A DNA stretch of 64,000 nt from Bdellovibrio bacteriovorus W. Its GTDB lineage: Bacteria; Bdellovibrionota; Bdellovibrionia; Bdellovibrionales; Bdellovibrionaceae. Where the stretch lies: positions 1 through 64,000 of the forward strand of contig CP002190.1 in the NCBI GenBank assembly GCA_000525675.1. The letters run 5' to 3'. Shown here piece by piece: positions 19,693 through 28,900 of the stretch. The first letter of the stretch is position 1; the number at the start of each line of letters is the position of its first letter. The translations under genes and the position numbers were made by a program. The notes under the pieces were generated by a model. The model saw only the letters and a program-made list of their open reading frames with translations. It made no database searches and was not told where the DNA came from.

Positions 19693-21612
19693 ATGGCTAA
19701 TACAAAATTAGACAGTAAGATTCCAAGTGGCTCAATTGAGTCAAAATGGACGAAAACAAAGTTCGATTATAAACTTGTAAATCCAGCCAACAAAAGAAAA
19801 CACTCCGTGATTGTTGTTGGAACGGGTCTTGCGGGTGCTTCTGCTGCTGCCTCTTTAGGAGAGCTTGGTTATAAAGTAAAAGCATTCTGCGTTCATGAAT
19901 CTCCACGCAGAGCCCACTCTGTGGCCGCTCAAGGTGGTATCAACGCTGCGAAGAACTATCAAAACGATGGTGACTCTACTTACCGTCTTTTCTATGACAC
20001 GATCAAAGGTGGAGACTTTAGAGCTCGTGAAGCGAACGTCTATCGTCTTGCAGAAGTTTCAGCGAACATTATTGATCAGATGGTTTCTCAAGGTGTTCCT
20101 TTTGCCCGTGAATACGGCGGAACTTTAGCGAATCGTTCATTCGGTGGTGCTCAAGTATCTCGTACATTCTATGCTAGAGGACAAACTGGTCAGCAGCTTC
20201 TTATTGGTGCCTACTCTCAGATGATGAGACAAGTTGATACTGGTAACGTAGAGCTTCGCTACCGTCGTGAAATGTTAGATTTAGTGATTATCGACGGCAA
20301 AGCCCGTGGCGTGATCATGAGAAATTTAATCACAGGTGAGATCGAGTCTTACGAGGCGGACGCAGTTGTTTTAGCAACGGGCGGATATTCGAATGTGTTC
20401 TTCTTATCGACGAACGCAATGGCTTGTTCTGTAACAGCAGCTTGGAAAGCACATAAGCGTGGCGCTTATTTCGCAAACCCTTGCTACACTCAGATCCATC
20501 CGACTTGTATTCCAGTGCATGGAGAGAATCAGTCTAAGTTAACATTGATGTCTGAGTCGCTTCGTAACGACGGCCGTGTATGGGTTCCAAAAATGGCTGG
20601 TGACAAACGTCATCCAAATGATATCCCAGAAAACGAAAGAGATTACTACCTAGAGCGCGTGTATCCTTCATTCGGTAACCTTGCTCCACGTGACGTATCT
20701 TCTCGTCAAGCGAAGTATCGCTGTGATGAAGGTCATGGAGTTAACGAAACAGGTAAAGCGGTATATCTAGATTTTGCAGACGCAATCAAGCGCCTAGGAG
20801 AAGATAAGATTTCTGAAAGATACGGAAACTTATTTGAAATGTACGATAAGATCACAGGTCAAAATCCGTACAAACAACCTATGATGATTTACCCCGCACC
20901 TCACTACACAATGGGCGGCTTGTGGGTTGACTACAACTTAGAGTCAACAATCCCAGGATTATTTGTGGCGGGTGAAGCGAACTTCTCTGATCACGGAGCA
21001 AACCGTTTAGGTGCCTCTGCGTTGATGCAAGGTTTAGCTGATGGTTACTTCGTACTTCCGTACACGATCGGTAACTATTTAGGTGGAACTAGTTTTGAAA
21101 AAGTGACGACTACAAACGACGCATTTAAACATGCTGAAGATGAAGTTAAAAAAGATATTTCAAAATTGATGAACATCAAAGGTTCGCGCACAGTTGATAG
21201 CTTCCACAAACAGTTAGGCCATGTCATGTGGGAATACTGTGGAATGGGTCGCAATGAAGCGGGACTTAAAAAAGCTCTTGAGGAAATTCCTAAAATTCGC
21301 GAAGAGTTCTGGGAAAACGTACGCGTTCCAGGTGATGCAAACTACTTAAATCCTGAGTTAGAAAAAGCTGGAAGAGTTGCAGACTTCCTAGAACTTGGTG
21401 AGTTGATGTGTCGTGATGCTCTTGAAAGAAAAGAATCTTGCGGCGGTCACTTTAGAGAAGAGTACCAAGTTGAGGGTGAAGCAAAACGTGACGACGAAAA
21501 CTTCTGCCACGTTGCCGCTTGGGAATACACAGGCCCGAATAAAGCTTCTGTAAGACACCAAGAAGAACTTCAATTTGATAACGTTCATCTAGCAACTCGT
21601 AGCTATAAATAA
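19693..21612 (+). CDS. sdhA: Succinate dehydrogenase/fumarate reductase flavoprotein subunit
   Basis: This is the catalytic subunit that interconverts succinate and fumarate. The FAD-binding motif is [14 protein letters not shown], and the covalent-flavin histidine stands in [13 protein letters not shown]. The active-site region includes [14 protein letters not shown], and the dicarboxylate site includes HPTCIPVHG. The 639 aa are typical of the long form seen with type B cytochrome subunits. AAGGAG lies upstream of the ATG. The direction in vivo cannot be decided from sequence; a role in the TCA cycle of an aerobic predator is most likely. Confidence 0.96.
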   Translation: MANTKLDSKIPSGSIESKWTKTKFDYKLVNPANKRKHSVIVVGTGLAGASAAASLGELGYKVKAFCVHESPRRAHSVAAQGGINAAKNYQNDGDSTYRLFYDTIKGGDFRAREANVYRLAEVSANIIDQMVSQGVPFAREYGGTLANRSFGGAQVSRTFYARGQTGQQLLIGAYSQMMRQVDTGNVELRYRREMLDLVIIDGKARGVIMRNLITGEIESYEADAVVLATGGYSNVFFLSTNAMACSVTAAWKAHKRGAYFANPCYTQIHPTCIPVHGENQSKLTLMSESLRNDGRVWVPKMAGDKRHPNDIPENERDYYLERVYPSFGNLAPRDVSSRQAKYRCDEGHGVNETGKAVYLDFADAIKRLGEDKISERYGNLFEMYDKITGQNPYKQPMMIYPAPHYTMGGLWVDYNLESTIPGLFVAGEANFSDHGANRLGASALMQGLADGYFVLPYTIGNYLGGTSFEKVTTTNDAFKHAEDEVKKDISKLMNIKGSRTVDSFHKQLGHVMWEYCGMGRNEAGLKKALEEIPKIREEFWENVRVPGDANYLNPELEKAGRVADFLELGELMCRDALERKESCGGHFREEYQVEGEAKRDDENFCHVAAWEYTGPNKASVRHQEELQFDNVHLATRSYK

Positions 21613-21622
21613 GAGGCGTAAA

Positions 21623-22411
21623 ATGTCTGATAAGAATATTGATTTAAAATTAAGAGTTTGGCGTCAAAAAGGTCCGAAAGATGAAGGGAAATTCATCGAG
21701 TACGACGCAAAGAACGTTTCTGTCGATGCATCTTTCTTAGAGATGCTCGACGTTGTGAACGAAGAGTTGGTATCTAAAGGTGATGAGCCTATTGCGTTTG
21801 ACCATGATTGCCGCGAGGGAATCTGTGGAACTTGTGGCTTCATGATTGATGGTGAAGCCCATGGAAAGCTTCGCAGCACCACGGTTTGCCAATTGCACAT
21901 GAGAAACTTCGCAAACGGAGAGACATTAACTCTCGAGCCATTTAGAGCTGAAGCATTCCCAGTTATTCAAGACTTGATGGTAAATCGTGCGGCTTTTGAT
22001 CGCATTATTTCTTCAGGTGGTTTTGTGAGCCAAAATACTGGAAATGCACAGGATGCGAACTCGATTTTAGTAGCTAAAGCAGATGCAGATGAAGCGATGA
22101 ACTCTGCAACTTGTATTGGTTGCGGAGCGTGTGTGGCAGCTTGTAAGAATTCTTCAGCGGCGTTATTTACGTCAGCTAAAATTTCGCACATGGCTTTGTT
22201 GCCGCAAGGTCAGGTTGAGAGAAAAGAAAGAGCTGAGCGCATGGTGGCTGCCATGGATTCAGAAGGTTTTGGTGCTTGTACAACGACGGGCGCGTGTGAG
22301 GCAGCTTGTCCTAAGGACATTCAATTAACGAACATCTCAAGAATGAATAGAGAGTTCTTTAAGGCGATCACGACAAAACGTGAAAAGCATTCTGACGGCG
22401 GAGCGGGCTAA
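21623..22411 (+). CDS. sdhB: Succinate dehydrogenase/fumarate reductase iron-sulfur subunit
   Basis: SdhB carries electrons from the flavin to the membrane hemes. The [2Fe-2S] cluster ligands are in [10 protein letters not shown] and the following CQLHM. The C-terminal ferredoxin domain has [12 protein letters not shown] for [4Fe-4S] and [15 protein letters not shown] for the [3Fe-4S]-type site. The 262 aa are normal. It ends the sdhCAB operon and is followed by a strong terminator at 22442. Confidence 0.96.
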   Translation: MSDKNIDLKLRVWRQKGPKDEGKFIEYDAKNVSVDASFLEMLDVVNEELVSKGDEPIAFDHDCREGICGTCGFMIDGEAHGKLRSTTVCQLHMRNFANGETLTLEPFRAEAFPVIQDLMVNRAAFDRIISSGGFVSQNTGNAQDANSILVAKADADEAMNSATCIGCGACVAACKNSSAALFTSAKISHMALLPQGQVERKERAERMVAAMDSEGFGACTTTGACEAACPKDIQLTNISRMNREFFKAITTKREKHSDGGAG

Positions 22412-22441
22412 GACGCTCTCTCTATATATTAAGTGTTTTTT

Positions 22442-22470
22442 AAAGGGAGGTTGTAAAACCTCCCTTTTTA
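22442..22470 (+). terminator. Intrinsic terminator of the sdhCAB operon
   Basis: AAAGGGAGGTT and AACCTCCCTTT form an 11-bp stem around GTAA, followed by a T-rich tract, 30 bases after the sdhB stop. Confidence 0.92.
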
Positions 22471-22717
22471 TTTGTCAGATATCATTCCATAAAAATCTCT
22501 CTGTGCAACCCTTCCAATTTGCAATTTAGTTTTATTAAAATCCAGTCATTTCAAGCACGTAAGTTCAATTGCTCTTCTTCTCAGAATAAATTTTTAGCCC
22601 GAGATTAACCTTTAAACTCTGCAGCTAGAATCTTAAATATTAGGAACGGATAGCACTTCATCTCTGAAATTTTCCTCAAGCTCCTAATAAAAAAGCCGAC
22701 TAGACCAAGGAATGGAT
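22471..22717. other. Gene-free leader region with one long-loop inverted repeat
   Basis: The gap between sdhB and the next gene is about 306 bases. After the terminator I see no RNA gene and no convincing reading frame. The only structure noted is the 8-bp inverted repeat TATTAGGA (22638-22645) and TCCTAATA (22682-22689), with a 36-nt loop, ending 28 bases before the next start codon. It may form a leader stem, but chance is possible. Confidence 0.35.
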
Positions 22718-22972
22718 ATGAAAAAAATTGGCGAAATTATGGGCGAACTAGGATTCAACTCTCAAGCACCGGACAGTGTGAAAGAGGCCTTCATTAAGCA
22801 TCTTATCAGAGCTTCTACGGGTGTGACTGTGGAGACTCCCTCCGAAAGAAGAGCTGTGGAGAGCAATCCTCAACAAGTAAAGAAGATCCACAAAACACCT
22901 CCCCCGCAGCAGTTGAGCTTTGATTTTTCAGAGAGCTCTGCGGTCAATTCTCAGAAAAAAGCAGTCTCTTAG
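22718..22972 (+). CDS. Small hypothetical protein upstream of the subtilisin gene
   Basis: An 84-aa hydrophilic protein of unknown function, with no signal peptide or membrane segment. The N-terminal half looks helical (KKIGEIMGELGF, VKEAFIKHLIRAS). The C-terminal half is Pro/Gln/Ser-rich and ends with LSFDFSESS. AAGGA at 22707-22711 suits ATG 22718, two codons inside the alternative ATG 22712. It has its own upstream gap and precedes the subtilisin gene by 184 bases, so cotranscription is uncertain. The pattern of a folded N-half and low-complexity tail suggests an adaptor, but that is a guess. Confidence 0.6.
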   Translation: MKKIGEIMGELGFNSQAPDSVKEAFIKHLIRASTGVTVETPSERRAVESNPQQVKKIHKTPPPQQLSFDFSESSAVNSQKKAVS

Positions 22973-23097
22973 TCGGGCAAAACTAGAGTTTAGCACTCGA
23001 AGACCTAGACCTATGTCTAGAAAAACCCAGACTTTTGCCTAAAATTTTATCAAATTTGTCTCATTTTAAGATTTTGTTAAACAGGACCCCTTCACGT

Positions 23098-23111
23098 TGG
23101 TACCATTTTGG
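23098..23111 (+). promoter_or_regulatory. Protease-upstream element, copy 1
   Basis: TGGTACCATTTTGG lies 45 bases before the subtilisin start. It matches 13 of 14 positions of the element upstream of the other secreted protease gene (30373-30386). Within it and the next bases, GTaCCA and TGGaAC form an imperfect inverted repeat around TTT, as an operator might. Confidence 0.4.
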
Positions 23112-23156
23112 AACTGGTAAAGAATTTTTCAAATCACCCCAGTGAAGGAGTACATT

Positions 23157-24791
23157 ATGAAAGGGCTTATCGGAAGAGCCGTAGCAGCTGGATTACTACT
23201 TACAGGACTTAATGCTTATGCATCAGCCCCTGAATCAGTTCCAGGTGAATACATCGTTAAACTTAAGGACTCTTATTCTGTAAAAGCGTCTGCAAACGTT
23301 TTAAGTCAACAGCTTGGTTCTTTTGTAAAAGACACCATTCCTGGTCAAAACATCGTTGTTATCAAAAGACCAGTGTTTGAACTCCAAAACAACGTAGTAA
23401 AAACATTGAGTGAAAACCCATTGGTAGATATCGTTGAGCCGAACTATATCTATAGAATTAACAAAACTCCAAACGATCCACTTCTTGGAAACCTTTGGGG
23501 CATGATCAATAACGGTCAAGCAGACTCTCAAAGACGTGAGGGTATTGCTGGAATCGATATCGGTGCTGAGGCTGCTTGGGACATCACAACAGGTTCTCGT
23601 GATGTGATCGTTGCGGTTATTGATACTGGTATCAACTTCAACCATCCAGATTTAAAAGATAATATGTGGGTTAACGAAGCTGAAGCAAACGGTGTTGCTG
23701 GTGTAGACGATGATGGCAACGGTATCGTAGATGATATCTATGGTGCAAACTTTGTAACAGCTTCTTCACCTACGGGAAATCCTCTTGATGACCACGGTCA
23801 CGGTTCACACTGTGCGGGCACAATTGGTGCGACGGGTGATGATGGTAAAGGTATCGTAGGGGTTGCTTGGAACGTGCGTATGATGGGTGTTAAATTCCTA
23901 TCTCGCAGCGGTTCTGGATCTCTTGATGGTGCTTTGAAATCTATCGACTATGCAACTTCAATGGGTGCGAAAATTCTTTCTAACTCTTGGGGCGGCGGTG
24001 GCTACTCTGAAACTCTAAAACAAGCGATCGAAAGATCTCACCAAGCGAATACACTTTTCGTAGCAGCAGCTGGTAACGAATCAAATAATAACGATTCAAA
24101 CCCAACTTACCCTGCAACTTACGATGTGCCAAACGTACTTTCTGTTGCAGCTATTGATAACAGAGGTCAAATCGCTTCCTTCTCTAACTACGGTAAGAGC
24201 AAAGTACACGTTGGTGCTCCTGGTGTGAACGTTTACTCTTCAATCACAGGCACTGGCTATGATTCTTGGTCAGGTACTTCAATGGCAACTCCACACGTTT
24301 CAGGTATGGCTGTTCTTCTTGCTACGAACGAACCAAACCTAACTGGTGTTGAGATGAAAGAAAGAATTATTGCGACTTCACGTCCAATCTCAGGTCTACG
24401 CAATAAATCTAAAGGTGGTCTTGTAAACGCTCACGCGATGCTTACAAACACTCTTCCTGAGCCAGATGTAAATGATCCAGTTCATTGGCAATCAGTTTCT
24501 GTAAACGTGTCTACTCCTCATCCATATCCGTCAAATGCAAATGAGACATATGAAGTGAGTGTTCCGGGCGCTCGTCAAATTGCGATCTATTTCGATAAAT
24601 TTGATACAGAAAGAACATACGATAAACTTGAGATCTACGATGCTACAGGTAAAAAAGTAGCGACTATCAGTGGAACAAATAACGAATCATTCACTGAGAT
24701 CATCGAAGGCAGCTCTGCAAGACTTGTATTCACAAGTGATGGATCTGTTAACCGTTACGGTTTCGATATCACTAAAGTAGCTTTCAGATAG
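23157..24791 (+). CDS. Secreted subtilisin-family serine protease
   Basis: A secreted S8 peptidase of 544 aa. A signal peptide of about 22 residues is followed by an I9-type propeptide (GEYIVKLKDSY to VEPNYIYRIN). The catalytic domain has Asp near 156 (VAVIDTGINFNHPDL), His near 215 (HGHGSHCAGT), the oxyanion Asn in AAAGNES and Ser near 375 (SGTSMATPHVSG). The C-terminal 110 residues form a beta-rich CUB/P-like domain. GAAGGAG gives ideal spacing to ATG 23157; the frame is open to GTG 23142. It probably digests prey or environmental protein. A terminator follows. Confidence 0.92.
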   Translation: MKGLIGRAVAAGLLLTGLNAYASAPESVPGEYIVKLKDSYSVKASANVLSQQLGSFVKDTIPGQNIVVIKRPVFELQNNVVKTLSENPLVDIVEPNYIYRINKTPNDPLLGNLWGMINNGQADSQRREGIAGIDIGAEAAWDITTGSRDVIVAVIDTGINFNHPDLKDNMWVNEAEANGVAGVDDDGNGIVDDIYGANFVTASSPTGNPLDDHGHGSHCAGTIGATGDDGKGIVGVAWNVRMMGVKFLSRSGSGSLDGALKSIDYATSMGAKILSNSWGGGGYSETLKQAIERSHQANTLFVAAAGNESNNNDSNPTYPATYDVPNVLSVAAIDNRGQIASFSNYGKSKVHVGAPGVNVYSSITGTGYDSWSGTSMATPHVSGMAVLLATNEPNLTGVEMKERIIATSRPISGLRNKSKGGLVNAHAMLTNTLPEPDVNDPVHWQSVSVNVSTPHPYPSNANETYEVSVPGARQIAIYFDKFDTERTYDKLEIYDATGKKVATISGTNNESFTEIIEGSSARLVFTSDGSVNRYGFDITKVAFR

Positions 24792-24811
24792 TTGTATCTA
24801 AAATGCGAATT

Positions 24812-24840
24812 AAAAAGGCCATCGAAAGATGGCCTTTTTG
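24812..24840. terminator. Bidirectional terminator between subtilisin and ABC exporter genes
   Basis: AAAAAGGCCATC and GATGGCCTTTTT form a 12-bp stem with a GAAA tetraloop, with A-run and T-run flanks suitable for both convergent transcripts. Confidence 0.92.
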
Positions 24841-24843
24841 CTT

Positions 24844-26610
24844 TTAAGCATCATGAGGTGCTTGCCACAACTGATAGTAGAGTCCTTTTCTTGCAAGCAG
24901 TTCTGAGTGACTTCCCTGCTCGACCACACTCCCTTTGGCTAAGACATATATGATATCTGCGTGCAAAACCGTCGAGAGGCGATGAGCTATGACAATTGTG
25001 GTGCGATTCTTTGTCGCTTCCGCAAGAGAGCTTTGAATAAGAGCTTCAGTTTCATTGTCGATTGCTGATGTCGCTTCATCAAGAATCATCACGGGTGGAT
25101 CTTTTAGAATCACTCGGGCTAAGCAAATGCGCTGCCTTTGTCCGCCAGAAAGCTTCTGTCCTCGCTCTCCGATAAGTGTATCAAGGCCCTGTGGTAGCTT
25201 TTCAATAAATTCCCATGCATGTGCCTTTTTAGCAGCTTCAATAACTTCTTCTTTGCTGGCGCCATCTTTTCCATAGGAAATATTTTCGAAAATGGTTCCG
25301 GGAAAAAGAAAAACATCCTGACTGACTAATCCAATACACTCACGCACATCGAGCGGATCAATCTCTTGAAGGTTTTCCCCAAGGAAATCCACATTTCCCT
25401 TTGAAAATGCATAAAACTTTAAGAGTAGTTTTGTGATGGTACTTTTGCCAGATCCTGTAGGCCCGACGATGGCCACGGTTTTTCCAGGAGGAATATCAAT
25501 ACTCACATCTTTTAAAATAGGAAATCCATCTTGATAAGAAAAATCGATATTGCGTAAGTGGATGCCCATGTGACGATTTAAATTAAGAGAAGCCTTAGAA
25601 GACTCCAAATTCACTTTGGCCTTTAATAAATCTAAAACTCGATCCGCTGAGGCCATCGCCCTTTCAAAGAGATCAATAGTGTCTGCAAGCCCCGTTAAGG
25701 GCCATAGAAGACGCTGTGTAAGAAAGACGAGCACTCCATAGGAACCAACGTTGAGCGTGCCATCAATGGCCATTTTACCACCAAAAACAAATGTCGTCAG
25801 AAAGCCTGACAGAACGGCCATGCGAATTAAGGGATTGAAGGCAGAAGAAACTCGAATGGCTTCTTTATTAGCTTCTAAGTAGTTCATGCTATCAGAGCTA
25901 ACGTTTAAAGATTCTTGGCTTTTAGTATTAAAGCTACGAATCGTCGCCATGCCAGAAATATTATTAGCCAGTCTAGACCCAATGAGAGCGGCCTTCTCAC
26001 GAACATTCAAATATAAAGGTGCTGCTTTTTTTTGAAAAACAAAGGCTCCCCATAGAATCACGGGAATTGGAAGAAACGCGAAGACCGCAATTTTCGGCGC
26101 CAATGCGAAGAAGACAATTCCAATGAGAAGCACGGCTGTGAACACTTGAATGAGGCTATTGATTCCCCCGTTTAAAAATCTTTCAAGTTGATTGACGTCA
26201 TCGTTCAATACTGCGACGAGCCCCCCCGTATTTTTATCTTCAAAGTAGCTCATATCGAGTTCTTGAATATGATCGTAGGCTTCCGTGCGAAGCTCATGTT
26301 GAAGAGCTTGAGCAAGGCCGCGCCATTTAATGAGTAAGAGATATTCAAAAAGAGATTCACTGGCCCAAATAATGAGCGTCAGAAGAGATAAGACAATAAG
26401 TTGGGTGTGTGCCTCAACGACGCCGAGCTTTGCTAGGAAAGACTGTTCTTGATTAGTAACTACGTCGATGGCGATCCCGATAAGAATCTCAGGAGCGATG
26501 TCGAAGGCTTTATTAAGAAAAGAAAAAAGGGCGCCGAGCTTAAAATCTCTTTTGTATTTTGTAGCGTAATTCAGAAGGCGTTTAAATGAATTAAAGGAAG
26601 AGTTTTTCAT
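24844..26610 (-). CDS. ABC exporter (permease-ATPase fusion)
   Basis: A 588-aa half-transporter of the MsbA/multidrug exporter type. About six transmembrane helices occupy residues 1-320 with basic coupling loops. The nucleotide-binding domain has Walker A GPTGSGKST, Q-loop LVSQDVF, signature LSGGQRQR, Walker B VMILDEATSAID and the switch histidine in AHRLST. It should act as a homodimer exporting lipid or a hydrophobic compound. The substrate is unknown. The frame opens at GTG 26616, but ATG 26610 is equally likely. No Shine-Dalgarno is visible, and a GGGCAC/GTGCCC hairpin abuts the start. Confidence 0.9.
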   Translation of the reverse strand: MKNSSFNSFKRLLNYATKYKRDFKLGALFSFLNKAFDIAPEILIGIAIDVVTNQEQSFLAKLGVVEAHTQLIVLSLLTLIIWASESLFEYLLLIKWRGLAQALQHELRTEAYDHIQELDMSYFEDKNTGGLVAVLNDDVNQLERFLNGGINSLIQVFTAVLLIGIVFFALAPKIAVFAFLPIPVILWGAFVFQKKAAPLYLNVREKAALIGSRLANNISGMATIRSFNTKSQESLNVSSDSMNYLEANKEAIRVSSAFNPLIRMAVLSGFLTTFVFGGKMAIDGTLNVGSYGVLVFLTQRLLWPLTGLADTIDLFERAMASADRVLDLLKAKVNLESSKASLNLNRHMGIHLRNIDFSYQDGFPILKDVSIDIPPGKTVAIVGPTGSGKSTITKLLLKFYAFSKGNVDFLGENLQEIDPLDVRECIGLVSQDVFLFPGTIFENISYGKDGASKEEVIEAAKKAHAWEFIEKLPQGLDTLIGERGQKLSGGQRQRICLARVILKDPPVMILDEATSAIDNETEALIQSSLAEATKNRTTIVIAHRLSTVLHADIIYVLAKGSVVEQGSHSELLARKGLYYQLWQAPHDA

Positions 26611-26630
26611 GGGCACTATCTATCGTGCCC
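26611..26630 (-). repeat. Small hairpin abutting the ABC exporter start codon
   Basis: GGGCAC and GTGCCC pair across an 8-nt loop (TATCTATC on the plus strand). In the mRNA the stem ends one base before the ATG and could occupy the place of a ribosome site, hinting at structure-controlled translation. It may be chance. Confidence 0.35.
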
Positions 26631-26679
26631 ATAGGCTATCGTCTATTAAATATTCACAGGAAAAATAAAAGAAAACGAA

Positions 26680-27552
26680 TTAAGATTTCTCTTCTAAAAA
26701 CTTCTCTAGTTTTAGATTTGTATATTCAGGGAAATCAAGTTGAGTACAATGGGAGCCATAAGGAACCAATACAAACTCTGAGTTAGGAATTAAATCCTTC
26801 ATGTGCGTTTGAAACTTAAGAGGCGTTACCATATCCCTTTCTCCAGAAAGAACAAGGGTTGGAATTTTCATATCAGGTAGAGTTACTTCACCATCATAAT
26901 TCATTAAAGATTCAAAGAGATCGAGGAACACCTGTAGATTCAAGCGCGCGACACCTCTCATATAGACTTCAATATCTTTAAATTGTGTCAGGCGAAGGTT
27001 AAAACCCCCAGCAAGAGCGGCAATAGTCATAGACATGGGGTTATCAATTGCAACTTTCCAAAGAGAGTTCCACAGATCGGGCTGAGTTTTATATTGTTGT
27101 CTGACGAAACGATAGAAGGGTTCAACAACATCAAGGCCAAACATTCCTTTGATTGGATTTTTCGCAAAACCATTGATGAAAGTGAATGACTTAAATCTTT
27201 CTGGTTGAAGGCGATAACTATTAATTAAAATTGGCACACCAAAGCTGTGCCCCATGGCGTGGGCCTTTTTGATTTTTAAATGATCCATGAGGCCCAAAAG
27301 ATCTTGGCTCAGAGAATCCATCGTTAACTCACTTAAGTTAACCACAGGGTTGCTCTTCTGATGCCCCCGAAGATCGAAAGTAATGACCTGATATTTTTTA
27401 GAAAAGAACTCAATCTGATGATGCCAGTGATTCATCAAGCAGGCGATGCCATAGACGAGAATGAGGGGCTCACCTTCACCACGAATCTCATAGTAAATGG
27501 AAGTCCCGTCAAAACTTGAAAAATGTCCTGTGACCTTGGGAGTTGTTTCCAT
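26680..27552 (-). CDS. Alpha/beta-hydrolase fold protein
   Basis: A 290-aa cytoplasmic hydrolase. The nucleophile elbow is GHSFG, the acid lies in the SGERDMVTP region and the histidine in YGSHCTQLDFPE, completing a Ser-Asp-His triad. The oxyanion strand LILVYGIACLMNHW precedes it. The substrate could be an ester, lactone or haloalkane; sequence alone does not decide. AAAGGA lies 4 bases before the ATG. It sits 9 bases after the FHA gene on the same strand, so the two are likely cotranscribed. Confidence 0.85.
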   Translation of the reverse strand: METTPKVTGHFSSFDGTSIYYEIRGEGEPLILVYGIACLMNHWHHQIEFFSKKYQVITFDLRGHQKSNPVVNLSELTMDSLSQDLLGLMDHLKIKKAHAMGHSFGVPILINSYRLQPERFKSFTFINGFAKNPIKGMFGLDVVEPFYRFVRQQYKTQPDLWNSLWKVAIDNPMSMTIAALAGGFNLRLTQFKDIEVYMRGVARLNLQVFLDLFESLMNYDGEVTLPDMKIPTLVLSGERDMVTPLKFQTHMKDLIPNSEFVLVPYGSHCTQLDFPEYTNLKLEKFLEEKS

Positions 27553-27561
27553 AAGAATCCT

Positions 27562-28260
27562 TTAGAGGTAGCGCACTCGTAAAATACTATTGCCGAATGA
27601 AATTTGATCACCGTCTTTTAAGATATCGGAAGTGACAGTGAGGTTATTAAGCCGAACCTTATCCGGAGACAAGATCTTAAGCTCTACGCCGCCAGGGCTC
27701 GGAGTTAAAACAAATGCATCCTTGGGAGCATCAATATCTAAAAGCTCTAAATCCAGGGACTCTCCGCCGGCGTGCCTTGGCCCATATCCCAGGGTCCATT
27801 CTTGGTCAGTTTGAATTCCTTGAATAAATTTCAAATGCAGCGCGGGTGTAAAGCTTTGTACTTTTGCATACTGACTTGCAGGAGAAGGTAGAGTTTCGAT
27901 AGCGGCTGTGAGTTTGTCGGCAAGTAAGCTGCGCCACGTTATAAGTCTGCTGAAGTCAATCGCCTCAGCTTCATCCACGGTGATAACTTTAAACTGAGTT
28001 CTTCCCACTTCGAAGATAACTCCTGGTAATAACGCCACTTTTTTTACACGGCGGCCATTAATATGGAGTCCATTGGAAGAGTCTAAGTCTAAGAGAACAT
28101 ACTGACCCTTGCCGTCTATTCCAAACTTAGCATGGGTTCCAGAGATCTTAGGGTCTTTGACGATGATATCGGCTTGGGAGCGGCCAATAGTAATCCCGTC
28201 CTCCGCTTTAAAGCGCGAGCCAGCATTAGGTCCCTCTAAGATTTCAATGAATGTAACCAT
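27562..28260 (-). CDS. FHA-domain protein
   Basis: A 232-aa protein whose N-terminal forkhead-associated domain (about residues 1-95) has the phosphothreonine-binding signature ITIGRSQADIIVKD, KISGTHAKF and LDLDSSNGLHINGRRV. The C-terminal 85 residues look like a second, degenerate FHA fold ending LKDGDQISFGNSILRVRYL but without the Arg/Ser/His set. Such proteins read out Ser/Thr-kinase signalling; no kinase gene lies nearby. No ribosome site is visible ahead of the ATG, so the message may be leaderless. It is divergent from rpsF. Confidence 0.88.
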   Translation of the reverse strand: MVTFIEILEGPNAGSRFKAEDGITIGRSQADIIVKDPKISGTHAKFGIDGKGQYVLLDLDSSNGLHINGRRVKKVALLPGVIFEVGRTQFKVITVDEAEAIDFSRLITWRSLLADKLTAAIETLPSPASQYAKVQSFTPALHLKFIQGIQTDQEWTLGYGPRHAGGESLDLELLDIDAPKDAFVLTPSPGGVELKILSPDKVRLNNLTVTSDILKDGDQISFGNSILRVRYL

Positions 28261-28428
28261 TTAGATAGTCTAAAGCCGTATTTTCTTGGATTCAAATGCC
28301 TATTACTTGTGCTTGGTCTAAAGCCGTGTTAAACCGTTTGAACGAAAAAAGTCATCCTTGCTCCTGGGAAGAACTAGGGGCTGAATGGGGTGCCATTTAA
28401 GGCATCCATTTAAACCGAAGGGATAAAA
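28261..28428. promoter_or_regulatory. Divergent region with 12-bp direct repeats upstream of rpsF
   Basis: The gap between the FHA gene and rpsF contains GTCTAAAGCCGT twice, at 28268-28279 and 28316-28327, exactly 48 bp apart. Paired direct repeats in a divergent promoter region suggest a regulator site on one face of the helix, but no such factor is known to me. GAAGGG precedes rpsF. Confidence 0.4.
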
Positions 28429-28884
28429 ATGGAACTTTCAAAAACAAAAGCAAAGATGCCATACGAAGTTGTTATTCTTATGCATCCAGATGCTACAGTT
28501 GAAGAACAAAAAGAACTTTTCAAAAAGAACAAAGGGACAATTGAATCTTTCGCAGGTTCAATCCACTCTCTTGAGACTTGGGGAAAAAGAACTTTAGCTA
28601 CTCCAATTGGTAAGCTTAAAAAAGCAGTTTTCTTCCACTCTACATTCGAAGCTGACACTCAAGCGATTGCTGAGCTTGAGAGAACTATGCGTATCAACGA
28701 CAAAGTTCTTCGCTTCATGCACACTCGTTTAGATGAGCGTGTTTCTTTGCCTAAATTCATGGAGACTTTCAAAAAAGGTCTTTCTGAGTCTGCGGCTCGT
28801 GAAAAAGAGCGCGAAGCAAAAGTTCAAGCTCGTAAAGCTGCGTTTGCTGCTGCTAAAGCAGAGCGCGCTGAACGTGCTGATTAA
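28429..28884 (+). CDS. rpsF: 30S ribosomal protein S6
   Basis: S6 sits on the small-subunit platform, normally paired with S18. The ferredoxin-like core begins MPYEVVILMHPDA and includes WGKRTLATPIGKLKKAVF and VLRFMHTRLDERVSLP. The protein has 151 aa, longer than usual, because an Ala/Lys/Glu/Arg-rich helical tail follows about residue 115. GAAGGG at 7-base spacing supports ATG 28429. rpsR, which usually follows rpsF, is absent; a membrane protein gene and rplI follow instead. Confidence 0.95.
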   Translation: MELSKTKAKMPYEVVILMHPDATVEEQKELFKKNKGTIESFAGSIHSLETWGKRTLATPIGKLKKAVFFHSTFEADTQAIAELERTMRINDKVLRFMHTRLDERVSLPKFMETFKKGLSESAAREKEREAKVQARKAAFAAAKAERAERAD

Positions 28885-28900
28885 TTAGTAGCGAGAAGCC

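Noticed and set aside
23008-23025. CTAGAC/GTCTAG hairpin after the 84-aa gene as a terminator
   Set aside because: Only a 6-bp AT-leaning stem followed by A residues, not T residues, in the direction of transcription.
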